64,000 nucleotides of DNA from Euzebya sp. (lineage in GTDB: Bacteria > Actinomycetota > Nitriliruptoria > Euzebyales > Euzebyaceae). This document shows positions 32,960-41,239 of the stretch, piece after piece. The stretch lies in NCBI RefSeq assembly GCF_964222135.1, contig NZ_CAXQBR010000104.1, forward strand, positions 43,271 through 107,270. The letters are read 5' to 3'. The position numbers and the translations under genes were made by a program. Within the stretch, counting starts at the first letter, position 1; each line of letters begins with the position of its first letter. The notes beneath the pieces are model-generated. The model worked only from the letters and a program-made list of their open reading frames with translations. It had not been told where the DNA came from and did no database searches.

Positions 32960-33352
32960 GTGAGCTTCGCGTCCATCCACGGCTACGTGATCGGGATCGC
33001 CATCATCGGCTCGTGGCTGGTGGTGATGCTGTTGGCCCTGGTCCTCCGACTCGTCCGCGCCGACGCCGACAACGGCTGGTTCTGGCGGGTCGTGTCCGTC
33101 GCCCAGGTCCTGCTCGTCGTGCAGCTGCTCGCCGGCGCGGTGCTGCTGATCATGGGGCGGCTGCCGTCCGCGCACGCCTTCGACAACATCTTCCACCCCC
33201 TCTACGGGCTGGTGTTCCCGGGGATCGTCCTGTTCGTCGGCCACAAGTGGTCGCGGGACGGGCGCATGCACCCGCTGAGCGCGTTCGCGCTCGTCGGGCT
33301 GGTCAACTTCGGCCTGACCGCGCGGGCGTTCATGGTCGCCGTCGTCGGCTGA
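32960..33352 (+). CDS. Four-helix membrane protein, 130 aa
   Basis: I do not recognise a family. Four hydrophobic helices are evident (about residues 8-31, 41-66, 77-96 and 103-128), with short loops and a conserved-looking HPLYGLVFPGIVLFVGHKW. It lies 86 bp upstream of pgpH on the same strand and could be co-transcribed with it. The gene start is supported by its -10 box. Function unknown. Confidence 0.78.
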   Translation: MSFASIHGYVIGIAIIGSWLVVMLLALVLRLVRADADNGWFWRVVSVAQVLLVVQLLAGAVLLIMGRLPSAHAFDNIFHPLYGLVFPGIVLFVGHKWSRDGRMHPLSAFALVGLVNFGLTARAFMVAVVG

Positions 33353-33438
33353 CCGACCGCCACCCGCCGCCGTCCCGACGTGGCCGGCGGCAGGAAATCG
33401 GGCATGTTCGCGATCGAGGTGGGACACTGGAGGTCGTG

Positions 33439-35703
33439 GTGAGCGACGAGAACCGCACGACCTGGCCTGCGCGCATCGGCGCGCTGGTCCTCGCCGTGCT
33501 GGGCCTGCCGGCCGTCCTGGGCCTCAGCGCGTTCTTCACCGACGCCCCGATCGTGGTCGGCGAGCCGTCGCCCCGGACGGTCATCGCGCCCGAGGAGATC
33601 CGCGTCCTCGACGAGGAGGAGACCGAGCTGGCCCGCCGGCAGGCCTCCGACGCCGTCGAGCCGGTCGTCAGCGAGAACCTGACCGCCCAGACCCAGCTGA
33701 TCCAGTTCGTCGTCGACGCGTTCGCGGTCGCGCAGTCCGTCCGGGCGCCGGGCGTGGACGGCGAGGTCCCGAGCCGCAGCCAGCAGATCGACGTGCTGAG
33801 CCAGCGCCTGCCGATGCTCGACACCGAGGCGATCACCCTGCTGGTCGGGCTGACGGACTCCGAGCTGAACACCGCCCGGACCGAGGCGGTCGACATCGCG
33901 CGGAGCGCCGCGGCGACCGACATCCTCGAGGGCGAGGTCGAGGACTACGCCAACTCCGAGCTGCAGTCCGCGCTGGCGCTGTCGACCGTGGGCCCCGAGG
34001 TGGCCTCGACGATCCTCGACCCGGTCCTGCGCGAGGCGCTGCGCCCCACGATCACCGTGGACCAGGAGGCGACGGCCGCCGCCCGGGAGGCCGCGGCCGA
34101 GGACATCGTCGACGTGGAGGTCCCGTTCCGGCGGGGCACGCCGATCGTCCGCGCCGGCGAGGAGGTCACCCCGGTCCAGCAGGCCGCGCTGCAGCAGGCC
34201 GGGTTGGAGGGGTCGGACCCGACCGCCGAGTTCGCCCAGGCGCTGCTGCTCAGCGTCATCCTCACCTTCGTGGTCGCGCTGTTCCTGCGGACCTACCGCC
34301 CGATCATCTGGAGCACCGGCACGCACCTGCTGCTGATCGCGACGCTGCTGGTGCTGTTCACCACCATCGCCGTGGCGATCAACACCGTGGACCTGGGGGG
34401 CGGGGAACGCCACTTCCTGGTGCCGGTCGGTGCGATCGCGATGCTCGCGACCATCCTCTTCGACGCCCGCGTCGGGGTGCTGCTGGTCATCCCGATGACG
34501 GCGATCGTCGCCTACGAGATCCCGGGCCTGCCCGGTCTGGTGCCCTTCGCGGCGGTCTCCGGCCTGCTGTCCATCCCCCTCGTCGGCCGCCTGACGGCCC
34601 GCGGGCAGCTGCGCACCGCGGCGTGGCAGTCCACGGTCGCCTACGTGTTCCTCGCCGGCGCGTTCCACGTCGTCTACGCCGGGCTGGACGGGCTGGTGCC
34701 GGCGCTGCTGTTCGGCCTCGGCAACGGGGTGTTGACCGCCCTCATGGTCAACGGTCTGCTGCCGTTCCTCGAGAGCCTCTTCGGGGTGATGACGGCCACG
34801 AGCCTGCTCGACTTCGCCGACCGCAACCACCCCCTGATGCGCGAGCTCGAGCTGAAGGCGATCGGCACCTACAACCACTCGGTGATGGTGGCCACGCTGG
34901 CCGCGAGGGCGTGCCGGGCGATCGGGGCGGACGCGCTGCTCGCCGAGGTCATGGCGCTGTACCACGACATCGGCAAGGTCGCGAAGCCCTACTTCTTCGT
35001 CGAGAACCAGGTCGCCATCGCGAACCCCCACGACGAGCTGAACGACCCGCGCCAGAGCGCCCTCATCATCCAGCGCCACGTCACCGACGGCGTCGAGATG
35101 GCCACCGTCCACAAGCTGCCGCCGGAGATCGTCGACGGGATCCGCACCCACCACGGCACCACCGTCGTGGCCTACTTCTACCGCCAGGCGCTGAAGCGGG
35201 CCGAGGACGGGTTGGCAGCCGAACCGGACGAGGCCTTCTTCCGCTACAAGGGCCGCAAGCCCTTCACGCGAGAGCAGGCCGTGCTGATGCTCGCGGACTG
35301 CACCGAGGGCGCGGTCCGGGCGGCGTCGTCGAGCGATGGCGGGATGGGTCGCGACACGATCACCTCGATCGTCACCGGGCTGATCGGCGACCGCGTCGCC
35401 GACGGGCAGCTGGACGACTCGCCGTTGACGTTCGCCGACCTCCGGACCGTCGAGCAGTCGCTGATCGAGGCGCTCGAGGGCGTGTACCACCCGCGGATCC
35501 AGTACCCGAAGGACCCGAAGCGGGCAGCGGAGGCCGCCGACGAGGCGCGTCGTGAGACCGAGGCGGAGGCGCGAGCGGCCGAGGAGGCCGACCAGGCACG
35601 CGCCGAGGACGCCGACGGGCACCGCGACGACGAACAGGAGGGGGATCAACGACCCTCCGACCCCTCCCCCGACCACGTGACGAGCTCCGCCGAGCGGCGC
35701 TGA
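33439..35703 (+). CDS. 7TM-HD domain c-di-AMP phosphodiesterase (PgpH-like)
   Basis: A 754-aa membrane protein with the PgpH order: one N-terminal helix, an extracellular 7TMR-HDED domain (about residues 35-270), a seven-helix 7TM-7TMR block (about 270-455) and a cytoplasmic HD domain (about 460-690). The HD metal site is visible as TYNHSVMVATLAARA, MALYHDIGK (near 508), and HHGTT. The tail is highly charged (ARRETEAEARAAEEADQ). It should hydrolyse c-di-AMP, controlling osmotic and wall balance. GTG 33439 has GGAGG 5 nt upstream. Confidence 0.93.
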   Translation: MSDENRTTWPARIGALVLAVLGLPAVLGLSAFFTDAPIVVGEPSPRTVIAPEEIRVLDEEETELARRQASDAVEPVVSENLTAQTQLIQFVVDAFAVAQSVRAPGVDGEVPSRSQQIDVLSQRLPMLDTEAITLLVGLTDSELNTARTEAVDIARSAAATDILEGEVEDYANSELQSALALSTVGPEVASTILDPVLREALRPTITVDQEATAAAREAAAEDIVDVEVPFRRGTPIVRAGEEVTPVQQAALQQAGLEGSDPTAEFAQALLLSVILTFVVALFLRTYRPIIWSTGTHLLLIATLLVLFTTIAVAINTVDLGGGERHFLVPVGAIAMLATILFDARVGVLLVIPMTAIVAYEIPGLPGLVPFAAVSGLLSIPLVGRLTARGQLRTAAWQSTVAYVFLAGAFHVVYAGLDGLVPALLFGLGNGVLTALMVNGLLPFLESLFGVMTATSLLDFADRNHPLMRELELKAIGTYNHSVMVATLAARACRAIGADALLAEVMALYHDIGKVAKPYFFVENQVAIANPHDELNDPRQSALIIQRHVTDGVEMATVHKLPPEIVDGIRTHHGTTVVAYFYRQALKRAEDGLAAEPDEAFFRYKGRKPFTREQAVLMLADCTEGAVRAASSSDGGMGRDTITSIVTGLIGDRVADGQLDDSPLTFADLRTVEQSLIEALEGVYHPRIQYPKDPKRAAEAADEARRETEAEARAAEEADQARAEDADGHRDDEQEGDQRPSDPSPDHVTSSAERR

Positions 35704-35765
35704 GCCCTCCGCGGGACGCGGCGTCCGGCCGGTGGCGGCTGCGGGCCGCGCGGGGCGGCGTTCGC

Positions 35766-35771
35766 TACGTT
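35766..35771 (+). promoter_or_regulatory. TACGTT -10 box 7 nt before ATG 35779
   Basis: This fixes the start of the TPP-enzyme gene at ATG 35779 rather than the TTG three codons upstream, and implies a leaderless mRNA. Confidence 0.55.
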
Positions 35772-35778
35772 GTCACCC

Positions 35779-37422
35779 ATGGCAACAGGTGCAGAGGCGC
35801 TGGTCAGGGCGCTGGGACGCGTCAACGCGCACGTGGTGTTCGGCGTGCCGGGCGCCCACAACCTGCCCCTGGTCGTCGGGCTGCGCAGCCAGGGCGTCCG
35901 CTTCGTCGCCTGCACCGCGCCCGGCGCCGCGGTCCGGGCCGCCGACGGCTACGCGCGCCGCACCGGCCGCCTCGGCGTGGTCGTCAACGGCCCGTCGTCG
36001 GCGCCGCTCGGGGATCGGCCGGAGGTCGGTGAGTCCGTCGCGTCCGAGGTCCCGCTCCTGATCATCGAGGTGGGGGTCGCCCCGCCCGGGCCGCCGGGTC
36101 CGGGTCGCGCACCCGCACCGGTCGAGGTCCTGGCCCCCCGACACGTCGACCACGTCGTCGAGCTCGGGTCGATGGACGACGTCGTCGCGGTCCTCCGCCA
36201 GGTCGCGGACACGGCGCTCTCGGGCCCCCGCGGGCCGGTGGTGCTGCACCTCACCCCCGGGTTCCTCGTCGCGCCGGCGGCACCGGAGCCGGACGAGGAC
36301 GGACCGGAGCCGCCCACCAAGCCGGCCACCGGATCCGTCGAGCACGTCCAGCTGCGCCGCGCCGGGAACATGGTCGACGCGGCTCAGCACGTGTTGATCT
36401 GGGCGGGCGGGGGTGCGATGCGGGCCGGTGCCGGCGGGGCGATCGCCGAGCTGGCGGAGAAGGTCGGGGCGCCCGTCGTCACCACCACACAGGCGGCGGG
36501 CCTGCTGCCGGCCCGCCACCCGTGCCTGGTGGGGCTGCCGCCGCACCTGCCGGAGGTCGGGCGGATGTGGGACGAGGCCGACCTCGTCGTCGCGGTCGGG
36601 ACCGACTTCGACGTCCAGTCCACCCAGGGGCTGCGGATGCCCGAGCCGGGCACGTTGATCGCGATCAACACCGACCCGGTGGACGCCGGGCGGCACTACC
36701 GCCCCGACGTGCTGCTGCGCGGCGACGCGAAGGTGCTGACCAAGGCGCTCTCGGACGCGGTCAGCTACCGCGGCGGCACCGCGGTCGTGCGGTCCCGGCT
36801 CCAGGAGCTGCGCGCCGGCGTGCGCCGCGAGCTGCGGGAGTCGGACCCGACCGAGATGGCCTTCCTCGAGGCCGTCAGCGCCGCCCTCCCGGACCGGACG
36901 ACGGTCGTGGCGGATCCCTCCGCGGCGGGTCGCTGGCTGGCCGCGTTCCACGAGTGGACGCTGCCGCGCACCCTGCTGTTCCCCGATGACCTCGACACGG
37001 TCGGCTACGCCCTCCCGGCGGCGATCGGCGCGGCGGCGGCCGCGTCCCACGAGCCCGTCGTGGCGATCGTTGGTGACCAGGGCCTGCTGGCCGCCCTCGG
37101 CGAGCTGGTCGTCCTGGCGCGGGAGAAGCTGCCCCTCACCGTGATCGTGGTGGACGACGGCGGGGCCGGCCGGCTCCGCCCGCTGCTCCGCCAGCTCGGG
37201 GAGGATCCCGGCAGCTTCGACCGTCAGAGCCCCGACTACGCGGCGACGGCGCGGACCTTCGGGCTCCGCGCGGACCGGATCGACGCGCTGGACGACGAGC
37301 TCACCGCCGCGCTGCGCGCGCACATCGCCGCACCGGACCCCACCGTGCTGGTCGTCGAGGCGCGCCTGCGCCCGCCGCCCACCGACGAGAGCCGGTGGTA
37401 CCGGGCAGCGGCCGAGCCATGA
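35779..37422 (+). CDS. Divergent thiamine-diphosphate enzyme (acetolactate-synthase-like) lacking key catalytic residues
   Basis: A 547-aa protein with the three-domain fold of acetolactate synthase and related enzymes (ALRGRVNAHVVFGVPGAHNLPL-like Pyr domain start, central domain, C-terminal PP domain). Where family members have the Glu that activates the cofactor (HE-x-A-A-x-x-A-A-D-G-Y-A-R), this has Pro (TAPGAAVRAADGYAR). In the metal-binding block the usual GDG...N is GDQGLLAALGEL...VVDDGGAGRL. It could be an unusual carboligase (glyoxylate carboligase also lacks that Glu) or a non-catalytic homologue. It overlaps a HAD gene by ATGA. Confidence 0.82.
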   Translation: MATGAEALVRALGRVNAHVVFGVPGAHNLPLVVGLRSQGVRFVACTAPGAAVRAADGYARRTGRLGVVVNGPSSAPLGDRPEVGESVASEVPLLIIEVGVAPPGPPGPGRAPAPVEVLAPRHVDHVVELGSMDDVVAVLRQVADTALSGPRGPVVLHLTPGFLVAPAAPEPDEDGPEPPTKPATGSVEHVQLRRAGNMVDAAQHVLIWAGGGAMRAGAGGAIAELAEKVGAPVVTTTQAAGLLPARHPCLVGLPPHLPEVGRMWDEADLVVAVGTDFDVQSTQGLRMPEPGTLIAINTDPVDAGRHYRPDVLLRGDAKVLTKALSDAVSYRGGTAVVRSRLQELRAGVRRELRESDPTEMAFLEAVSAALPDRTTVVADPSAAGRWLAAFHEWTLPRTLLFPDDLDTVGYALPAAIGAAAAASHEPVVAIVGDQGLLAALGELVVLAREKLPLTVIVVDDGGAGRLRPLLRQLGEDPGSFDRQSPDYAATARTFGLRADRIDALDDELTAALRAHIAAPDPTVLVVEARLRPPPTDESRWYRAAAEP

Positions 37423-38135
37423 CCCTCCGGGCCGTCTGCTTCGACTGGGGCGGGACGTTGGCGCGCCACGTCGAGGTCGAGCTGATCGACCTGTGGCGGG
37501 CGGCGGCGACGGTGCTCGATCCCGATGACGACGGGCGGCTGACCGAGGTCCTCGTGGACGTCGAGCGCCGTTCGTGGGGACGGACGCAGACGACGATGCG
37601 CTCGGCCCGGTTGATGGACCTGCTGCGCGAGGCGTCGGAGGAGCTCGGGCTCGACGTCGCCGAGGCGGTGCTGTCGACAGCCCACGACGCGCACCTCGAC
37701 GCGTGGACCCCGACGATCCGCCACGTCCCCGAGGCACGCGCCGTCCTCGAGGACCTCCACGACCGCGGACTCGCCGTCGGCCTGCTGTCGAACACCCACT
37801 GGCCCCGGTCGTTCCACGAGCACTTCCTCGAGCGCGACGGCCTGGCCGACCTCATCGACCAGCGGATCTACACCTGCGAGCTCGACTGGATCAAGCCGCA
37901 TCCCGAGCCGTTCCGCCTCCTCGCCCAGCGCCTCGGCGTCGATCCCGGCGAGTGCGCCTACGTCGGCGACCGCCCGATCGACGACATCCAGGGCGCCCAG
38001 GGCGTCGGCATGCTCGCGGTGTGGGTCGCCAACGACCACGCCCCCGGCGACGGGCGCGCCGCCGACGCGATCATCGAGGACCTCGCCGAGCTCCCCGCCG
38101 TCCTGGACGGCTGGGGCGTGTCGGGGGCCCTCTGA
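37419..38135 (+). CDS. HAD-superfamily hydrolase
   Basis: A 238-aa HAD-like phosphatase. Motif I is AVCFDWGGTLARH, motif II is in VGLLSNTHW, motif III Lys in WIKPHPEPF, and motif IV in AYVGDRPIDDIQGAQGVGMLAVWV. Motif I has DWGGT, again with Gly at the second position. It overlaps the TPP enzyme by ATGA, so they likely act in one pathway, which is unknown. Repeats begin 18 bp after its stop. Confidence 0.87.
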   Translation: MTLRAVCFDWGGTLARHVEVELIDLWRAAATVLDPDDDGRLTEVLVDVERRSWGRTQTTMRSARLMDLLREASEELGLDVAEAVLSTAHDAHLDAWTPTIRHVPEARAVLEDLHDRGLAVGLLSNTHWPRSFHEHFLERDGLADLIDQRIYTCELDWIKPHPEPFRLLAQRLGVDPGECAYVGDRPIDDIQGAQGVGMLAVWVANDHAPGDGRAADAIIEDLAELPAVLDGWGVSGAL

Positions 38136-38153
38136 CCTCTGACCGCCCCGCGC

Positions 38154-38338
38154 GGATGGATTCGACATCCTGAGCGGGGTCGAGCGGATGGATTCGACAT
38201 CTCCACGGTGGCCACCACGGAGCAGGGTCACTCCTCGCGGTCAGGATCCCGCAGGTTCGCGGGCCCGCCGTGGCGTGTTCACCCGCCGGCGGTGTCGATT
38301 CCATCCCGGGTACCGGCACCACGGTGTCGATTCCAACT
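38154..38338. repeat. Left array of hairpin repeats at the first AbiEi/DUF559-like gene (4 copies)
   Basis: Two copies of GGATGGATTCGACATC (38154 and 38186) and two in the opposite sense, GGTGTCGATTCCATCC (38291) and GGTGTCGATTCCAACT (38323). Starts are spaced 32, 105 and 32 bp. Each copy is itself a small hairpin (GGATG, a 7-nt loop, CATCC, in the best copy). The region is otherwise non-coding. Confidence 0.85.
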
Positions 38339-38394
38339 CGGAGAGCGCACGGCACGATCGGGCACCTCCTCCCCTCCCCCTCCCCCGCCCGCGG

Positions 38395-39399
38395 TCAGCC
38401 CAGCGGGATCGTCGTCCGGAGGGGGACGCGCCGAGGCGGTTGGGGAGGGAGGGTGAGGGGCCGGAGCTTCCCCGCCAGGACGAGCCCCTCCCGTTCCTCC
38501 CGCACCCGGTCGATGTGCGCGGCGATCGGGATGGGCTCGTGGATCATGCTCTTCGTCATCACGAGCGTCCGGCAGTTCCCCAGCTCGAGCGCCATCATCC
38601 GCGTCGCGTCGGTGTCCGCCCGGCCGTCGTGCACCCACCCGTAGTACTCGATGACGAGCGCGGCGAAGACGTAGATGAAGTCCACCCGGATGTTCGGGAG
38701 GACGGTGACCTGGCAGTCCGGGAGGTGGGCGCAGCGGGAGAACACCTCGTCGAGGGCCAGCCGCTCGCCCTGGCTGTCCACGTCGAAGGTGCCGGCCTCG
38801 GCGAGCTCGAGGAGGAGCGCCGCCCCCGGATGACGTGGTAGCGCGGCCCACGCCGCCATGAGGTCGACGGTGAGCAGGCGCATGTGGTTGCGCGTCGCAT
38901 CGACCGCGTCGATGAGCCGTTGCACGTCCTCATCGCCCCACTCGACCACCAGGTCCGCGAGCGCCCGAGCAGGCCCGGCGAGCCAGAGCCCCCTGTGGAG
39001 CACCCGTTCGGTGCGGGTGAGGTCGGCGTGGAGGACGTGGAAGGGATCGGTCGCGATCCGGACCCGGTCCCCTCTCTGGACCAGCAGGACCGGGCGACCT
39101 GATCGCGGCGCGATGCCCGTGACCCCGTAGCCCTCTAGCGCCGCCGCACCGCTGATCACCGGACGTGGCCGGCCGCTCGACCCGTGCATGTAGGACTGCG
39201 CCAGCCACGCGTCCTGCAGGACCGGGACGAGGTCGTCGACGATCCGGTACCACCCCGGTGCGAGCCGCTCGATCAACCCCTCGCGGAGCCATGCGGTGAG
39301 GTGCGTGTCGCGGTAGCCCGCGCGGAACACCTGCTTGCGGCAGAACACCCTGCCGGGGTTCCTGGCGGCGAGCACGGCGATTGCCGCGGGCAGCTCCAT
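38395..39399 (-). CDS. AbiEi-like protein with C-terminal DUF559/nuclease-like domain
   Basis: A 334-aa protein. The N terminus looks like the winged-helix of AbiEi antitoxins (LAARNPGRVFCRKQVFRAGYRDTHLTAWLREGLIERLAPGWYRI). A middle alpha/beta region follows, then a C-terminal segment (about 235-300) with IRVDFIYVFAALVIEYYGWVHDGRADTD..RTLVMTKSM, resembling the PD-(D/E)xK-type DUF559 core (D..E-x-x-G). No AbiEii toxin is adjacent, so it stands alone. ATG 39399 is chosen; a further 34 codons upstream look non-coding and overlap a repeat. Repeats flank both sides. Function unknown; a DNA-acting role is inferred. Confidence 0.75.
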   Translation of the reverse strand: MELPAAIAVLAARNPGRVFCRKQVFRAGYRDTHLTAWLREGLIERLAPGWYRIVDDLVPVLQDAWLAQSYMHGSSGRPRPVISGAAALEGYGVTGIAPRSGRPVLLVQRGDRVRIATDPFHVLHADLTRTERVLHRGLWLAGPARALADLVVEWGDEDVQRLIDAVDATRNHMRLLTVDLMAAWAALPRHPGAALLLELAEAGTFDVDSQGERLALDEVFSRCAHLPDCQVTVLPNIRVDFIYVFAALVIEYYGWVHDGRADTDATRMMALELGNCRTLVMTKSMIHEPIPIAAHIDRVREEREGLVLAGKLRPLTLPPQPPRRVPLRTTIPLG

Positions 39400-39452
39400 G
39401 CCGGAACCATGGCCTGTCCCACCCCTCCCCCGTCGCCCTTCGCTCTCGCAGT

Positions 39453-39461
39453 TGTGGATAA
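39453..39461. promoter_or_regulatory. DnaA-box-like site upstream of the first AbiEi/DUF559-like gene
   Basis: TGTGGATAA on the plus strand, TTATCCACA on the minus strand: a perfect match to the classical DnaA box. It lies 53 nt before ATG 39399. It may be an operator or promoter part. A similar site precedes the second such gene at 57004. Confidence 0.5.
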
Positions 39462-39486
39462 CCGGCGCGCCGACGCCTCGCCCCTC

Positions 39487-39639
39487 GGATGGAATCGACA
39501 ACCCCGGTGGTCTGTACTGGGCCCGTGGTCACCAGAACAGGGCCGTCACCCGCACGATGACGCCTCCTGCTGCACACGAGCGTGGTGGGACGATGTCGAG
39601 TCCATCCCGTGGCCGGCACCGACGATGTCGAATCCATCC
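39487..39639. repeat. Right array of hairpin repeats at the first AbiEi/DUF559-like gene (3 copies)
   Basis: GGATGGAATCGACAAC (39487), GATGTCGAGTCCATCC (39592) and GATGTCGAATCCATCC (39624), spaced 105 and 32 bp. Each lies exactly 1301 bp from its counterpart in the left array (38186, 38291 and 38323). The sequence between copies is diverged but still alignable in places, so the gene is flanked by old ~153-bp direct repeats. Confidence 0.85.
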
Positions 39640-39659
39640 CGGCGGAGGGGTTCGAGGGG

Positions 39660-41219
39660 TCAGTCTGACAGGCGGAAGTCCAGGTCGGCGGGGACGTCCT
39701 CGATGTCCATCTGGGCCTTCTGGAGCTTGCCGGCGTAGTCCCAGTTGACCGACTGCCAGCGGGTGAACTGGTCGAGCACCCACATGCCGGACTGGCGTGA
39801 GCCGTTGCCCGACTTGCCGTTGCCCCCGAACGGGAGGTGGGCCTCGGCGCCCGACGTGGAGTTGTTGATCGACGTCATGCCGGCGCTGACCCGCTCGGCG
39901 AAGCGGAACGCGGACGTCGGGCTGGTCGTGTAGATCGACGACGACAGCCCGTAGCCGTGCCCGTTGGCCAGCTCGATGGCCTCGTCGAGGTCCGCGAAGG
40001 ACCCCACCCCGACGAGGGGCCCGAAGGTCTCGTTCGCGTACAGCTCGTCCTCCGCGGTGATCCCGTCGACGATCGTGGGGTGGCAGAAGATCCCGGCGTC
40101 GGGATCGCCGACGAAGCCGTCCCGGGGGTTGTCCGCGGTGATCCGCCCGACGCCGGTGGATCCGTGCACGGTGTGGTGGCCCTCGATCGCGTCCAGCCAC
40201 CCGAGGTAGGTGTCGCAGAACCGCTGGGAGATCATCGGTCCGTACAGCACCCGGTCGTCCATCGGGTCGCCGACCACGGCGGCACGGGTGGCCGCGTCGA
40301 AGCGGCGGAGGAACTCGTCGTGGATCGACTCGTGGACGAACACCGTCCCGAGGGAGGTGCAGCGCTGCCCCGCGGTCCCGAACCCGCTGAACAGCGCACC
40401 CTCGACCGCGAGGTCCAGGTCGGCGTCCGGCATGACGACGAGCGGGTTCTTGCCGCCCAGCTCGAGGCACGGCGTCTGCAGGTGCCGTCCGGCGAGGGCA
40501 CCCAGCTCACGGCCGACGGCGACGGACCCGGTGAAGCCGATCTTGTCGACCACGCCGGCCTCGAGGCCGAGCTCGATCCCCTCCGACGTCGATGCCCCGT
40601 CGGCCAGGACCAGGTTCAGCACGCCGTCGGGCAACCCGCCGGCCCAGAACAGCTCGGCGACCGCCTGGGCGCTCGCGGCCGCGTACTCCGCGGGCTTCCA
40701 CGTGACCGTGTTGCCGCACAGCAGCGCCGGCACGAGGTACCAGGACGGCACCGCCACCGGGAAGTTGCCCGCGGTGACCACGACGATCGACCCGACCGGG
40801 CGGCGGAAGGTGAACAGCTGCTTGTCCGGCATCTCCGAGGGCACGGTCTGGCCGTACAGCCGACGCCCCTCCCCCAGGAAGAAGTCGCAGGTGTCGACCA
40901 TCTCCTGGACCTCGCCGAGCGCTTCGCCGTGGGGCTTGCCGATCTCGCGGGTCACGAGCGTCGCCAGCGCGGACTTGTTGGCCTCGATGATCCGCCCGAT
41001 CTGCTGGATCACGCGACCGCGGCGGGGTGCCGGCGTGGCAGCCCAGGCGCCCTGGGCGTCCTTGGCGGCCCGCGCGCCCGCCAGCACGGTCTGGGCGTCA
41101 CCCAGGTGGACGGTGGCGACGTGGTCGGACAGGTCGGCGGGGTTGTCGAGGGACAGCTCGCCGCCGGGGGCGCCCTCGACGTGGCGGCCGGCGATGGACG
41201 AGGCGATGGTGCGGGACAT
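39660..41219 (-). CDS. Aldehyde dehydrogenase (probable 2-aminoadipate 6-semialdehyde or succinate-semialdehyde type)
   Basis: A 519-aa NAD(P)+-dependent aldehyde dehydrogenase. Catalytic Glu is in CLELGGKNPLVVMPDADLD and Cys in SGFGTAGQRCTSLGTVF; GFTGSVAVGRELGALAG is the cofactor loop. The adjacent lysine 6-aminotransferase gene makes aminoadipate semialdehyde (as its cyclic imine), so oxidation of that product to 2-aminoadipate is the natural assignment. Its start is 20 bp downstream of the aminotransferase stop, in the same direction, so the two form one operon. Substrate is inferred from context. Confidence 0.88.
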   Translation of the reverse strand: MSRTIASSIAGRHVEGAPGGELSLDNPADLSDHVATVHLGDAQTVLAGARAAKDAQGAWAATPAPRRGRVIQQIGRIIEANKSALATLVTREIGKPHGEALGEVQEMVDTCDFFLGEGRRLYGQTVPSEMPDKQLFTFRRPVGSIVVVTAGNFPVAVPSWYLVPALLCGNTVTWKPAEYAAASAQAVAELFWAGGLPDGVLNLVLADGASTSEGIELGLEAGVVDKIGFTGSVAVGRELGALAGRHLQTPCLELGGKNPLVVMPDADLDLAVEGALFSGFGTAGQRCTSLGTVFVHESIHDEFLRRFDAATRAAVVGDPMDDRVLYGPMISQRFCDTYLGWLDAIEGHHTVHGSTGVGRITADNPRDGFVGDPDAGIFCHPTIVDGITAEDELYANETFGPLVGVGSFADLDEAIELANGHGYGLSSSIYTTSPTSAFRFAERVSAGMTSINNSTSGAEAHLPFGGNGKSGNGSRQSGMWVLDQFTRWQSVNWDYAGKLQKAQMDIEDVPADLDFRLSD

Positions 41220-41239
41220 GGGTGGTGCTGCTCCGGTGG

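Noticed and set aside
31168..33435. Very long plus-strand open frame upstream of pgpH
   Set aside because: It is antisense to the well-supported ABC-F gene and has the Arg/Gly/Asp-rich composition of a high-G+C shadow frame; PgpH homology starts only at 33439.
39453..39461. Chromosomal replication origin
   Set aside because: A single DnaA box with no dnaA, dnaN or cluster of boxes nearby; it is more likely a promoter-proximal site or chance.
38154..39639. Insertion sequence or transposon
   Set aside because: There is no transposase motif (no DDE, HUH or serine/tyrosine recombinase), no target-site duplication that I could see, and the flanking repeats are direct and strongly diverged.
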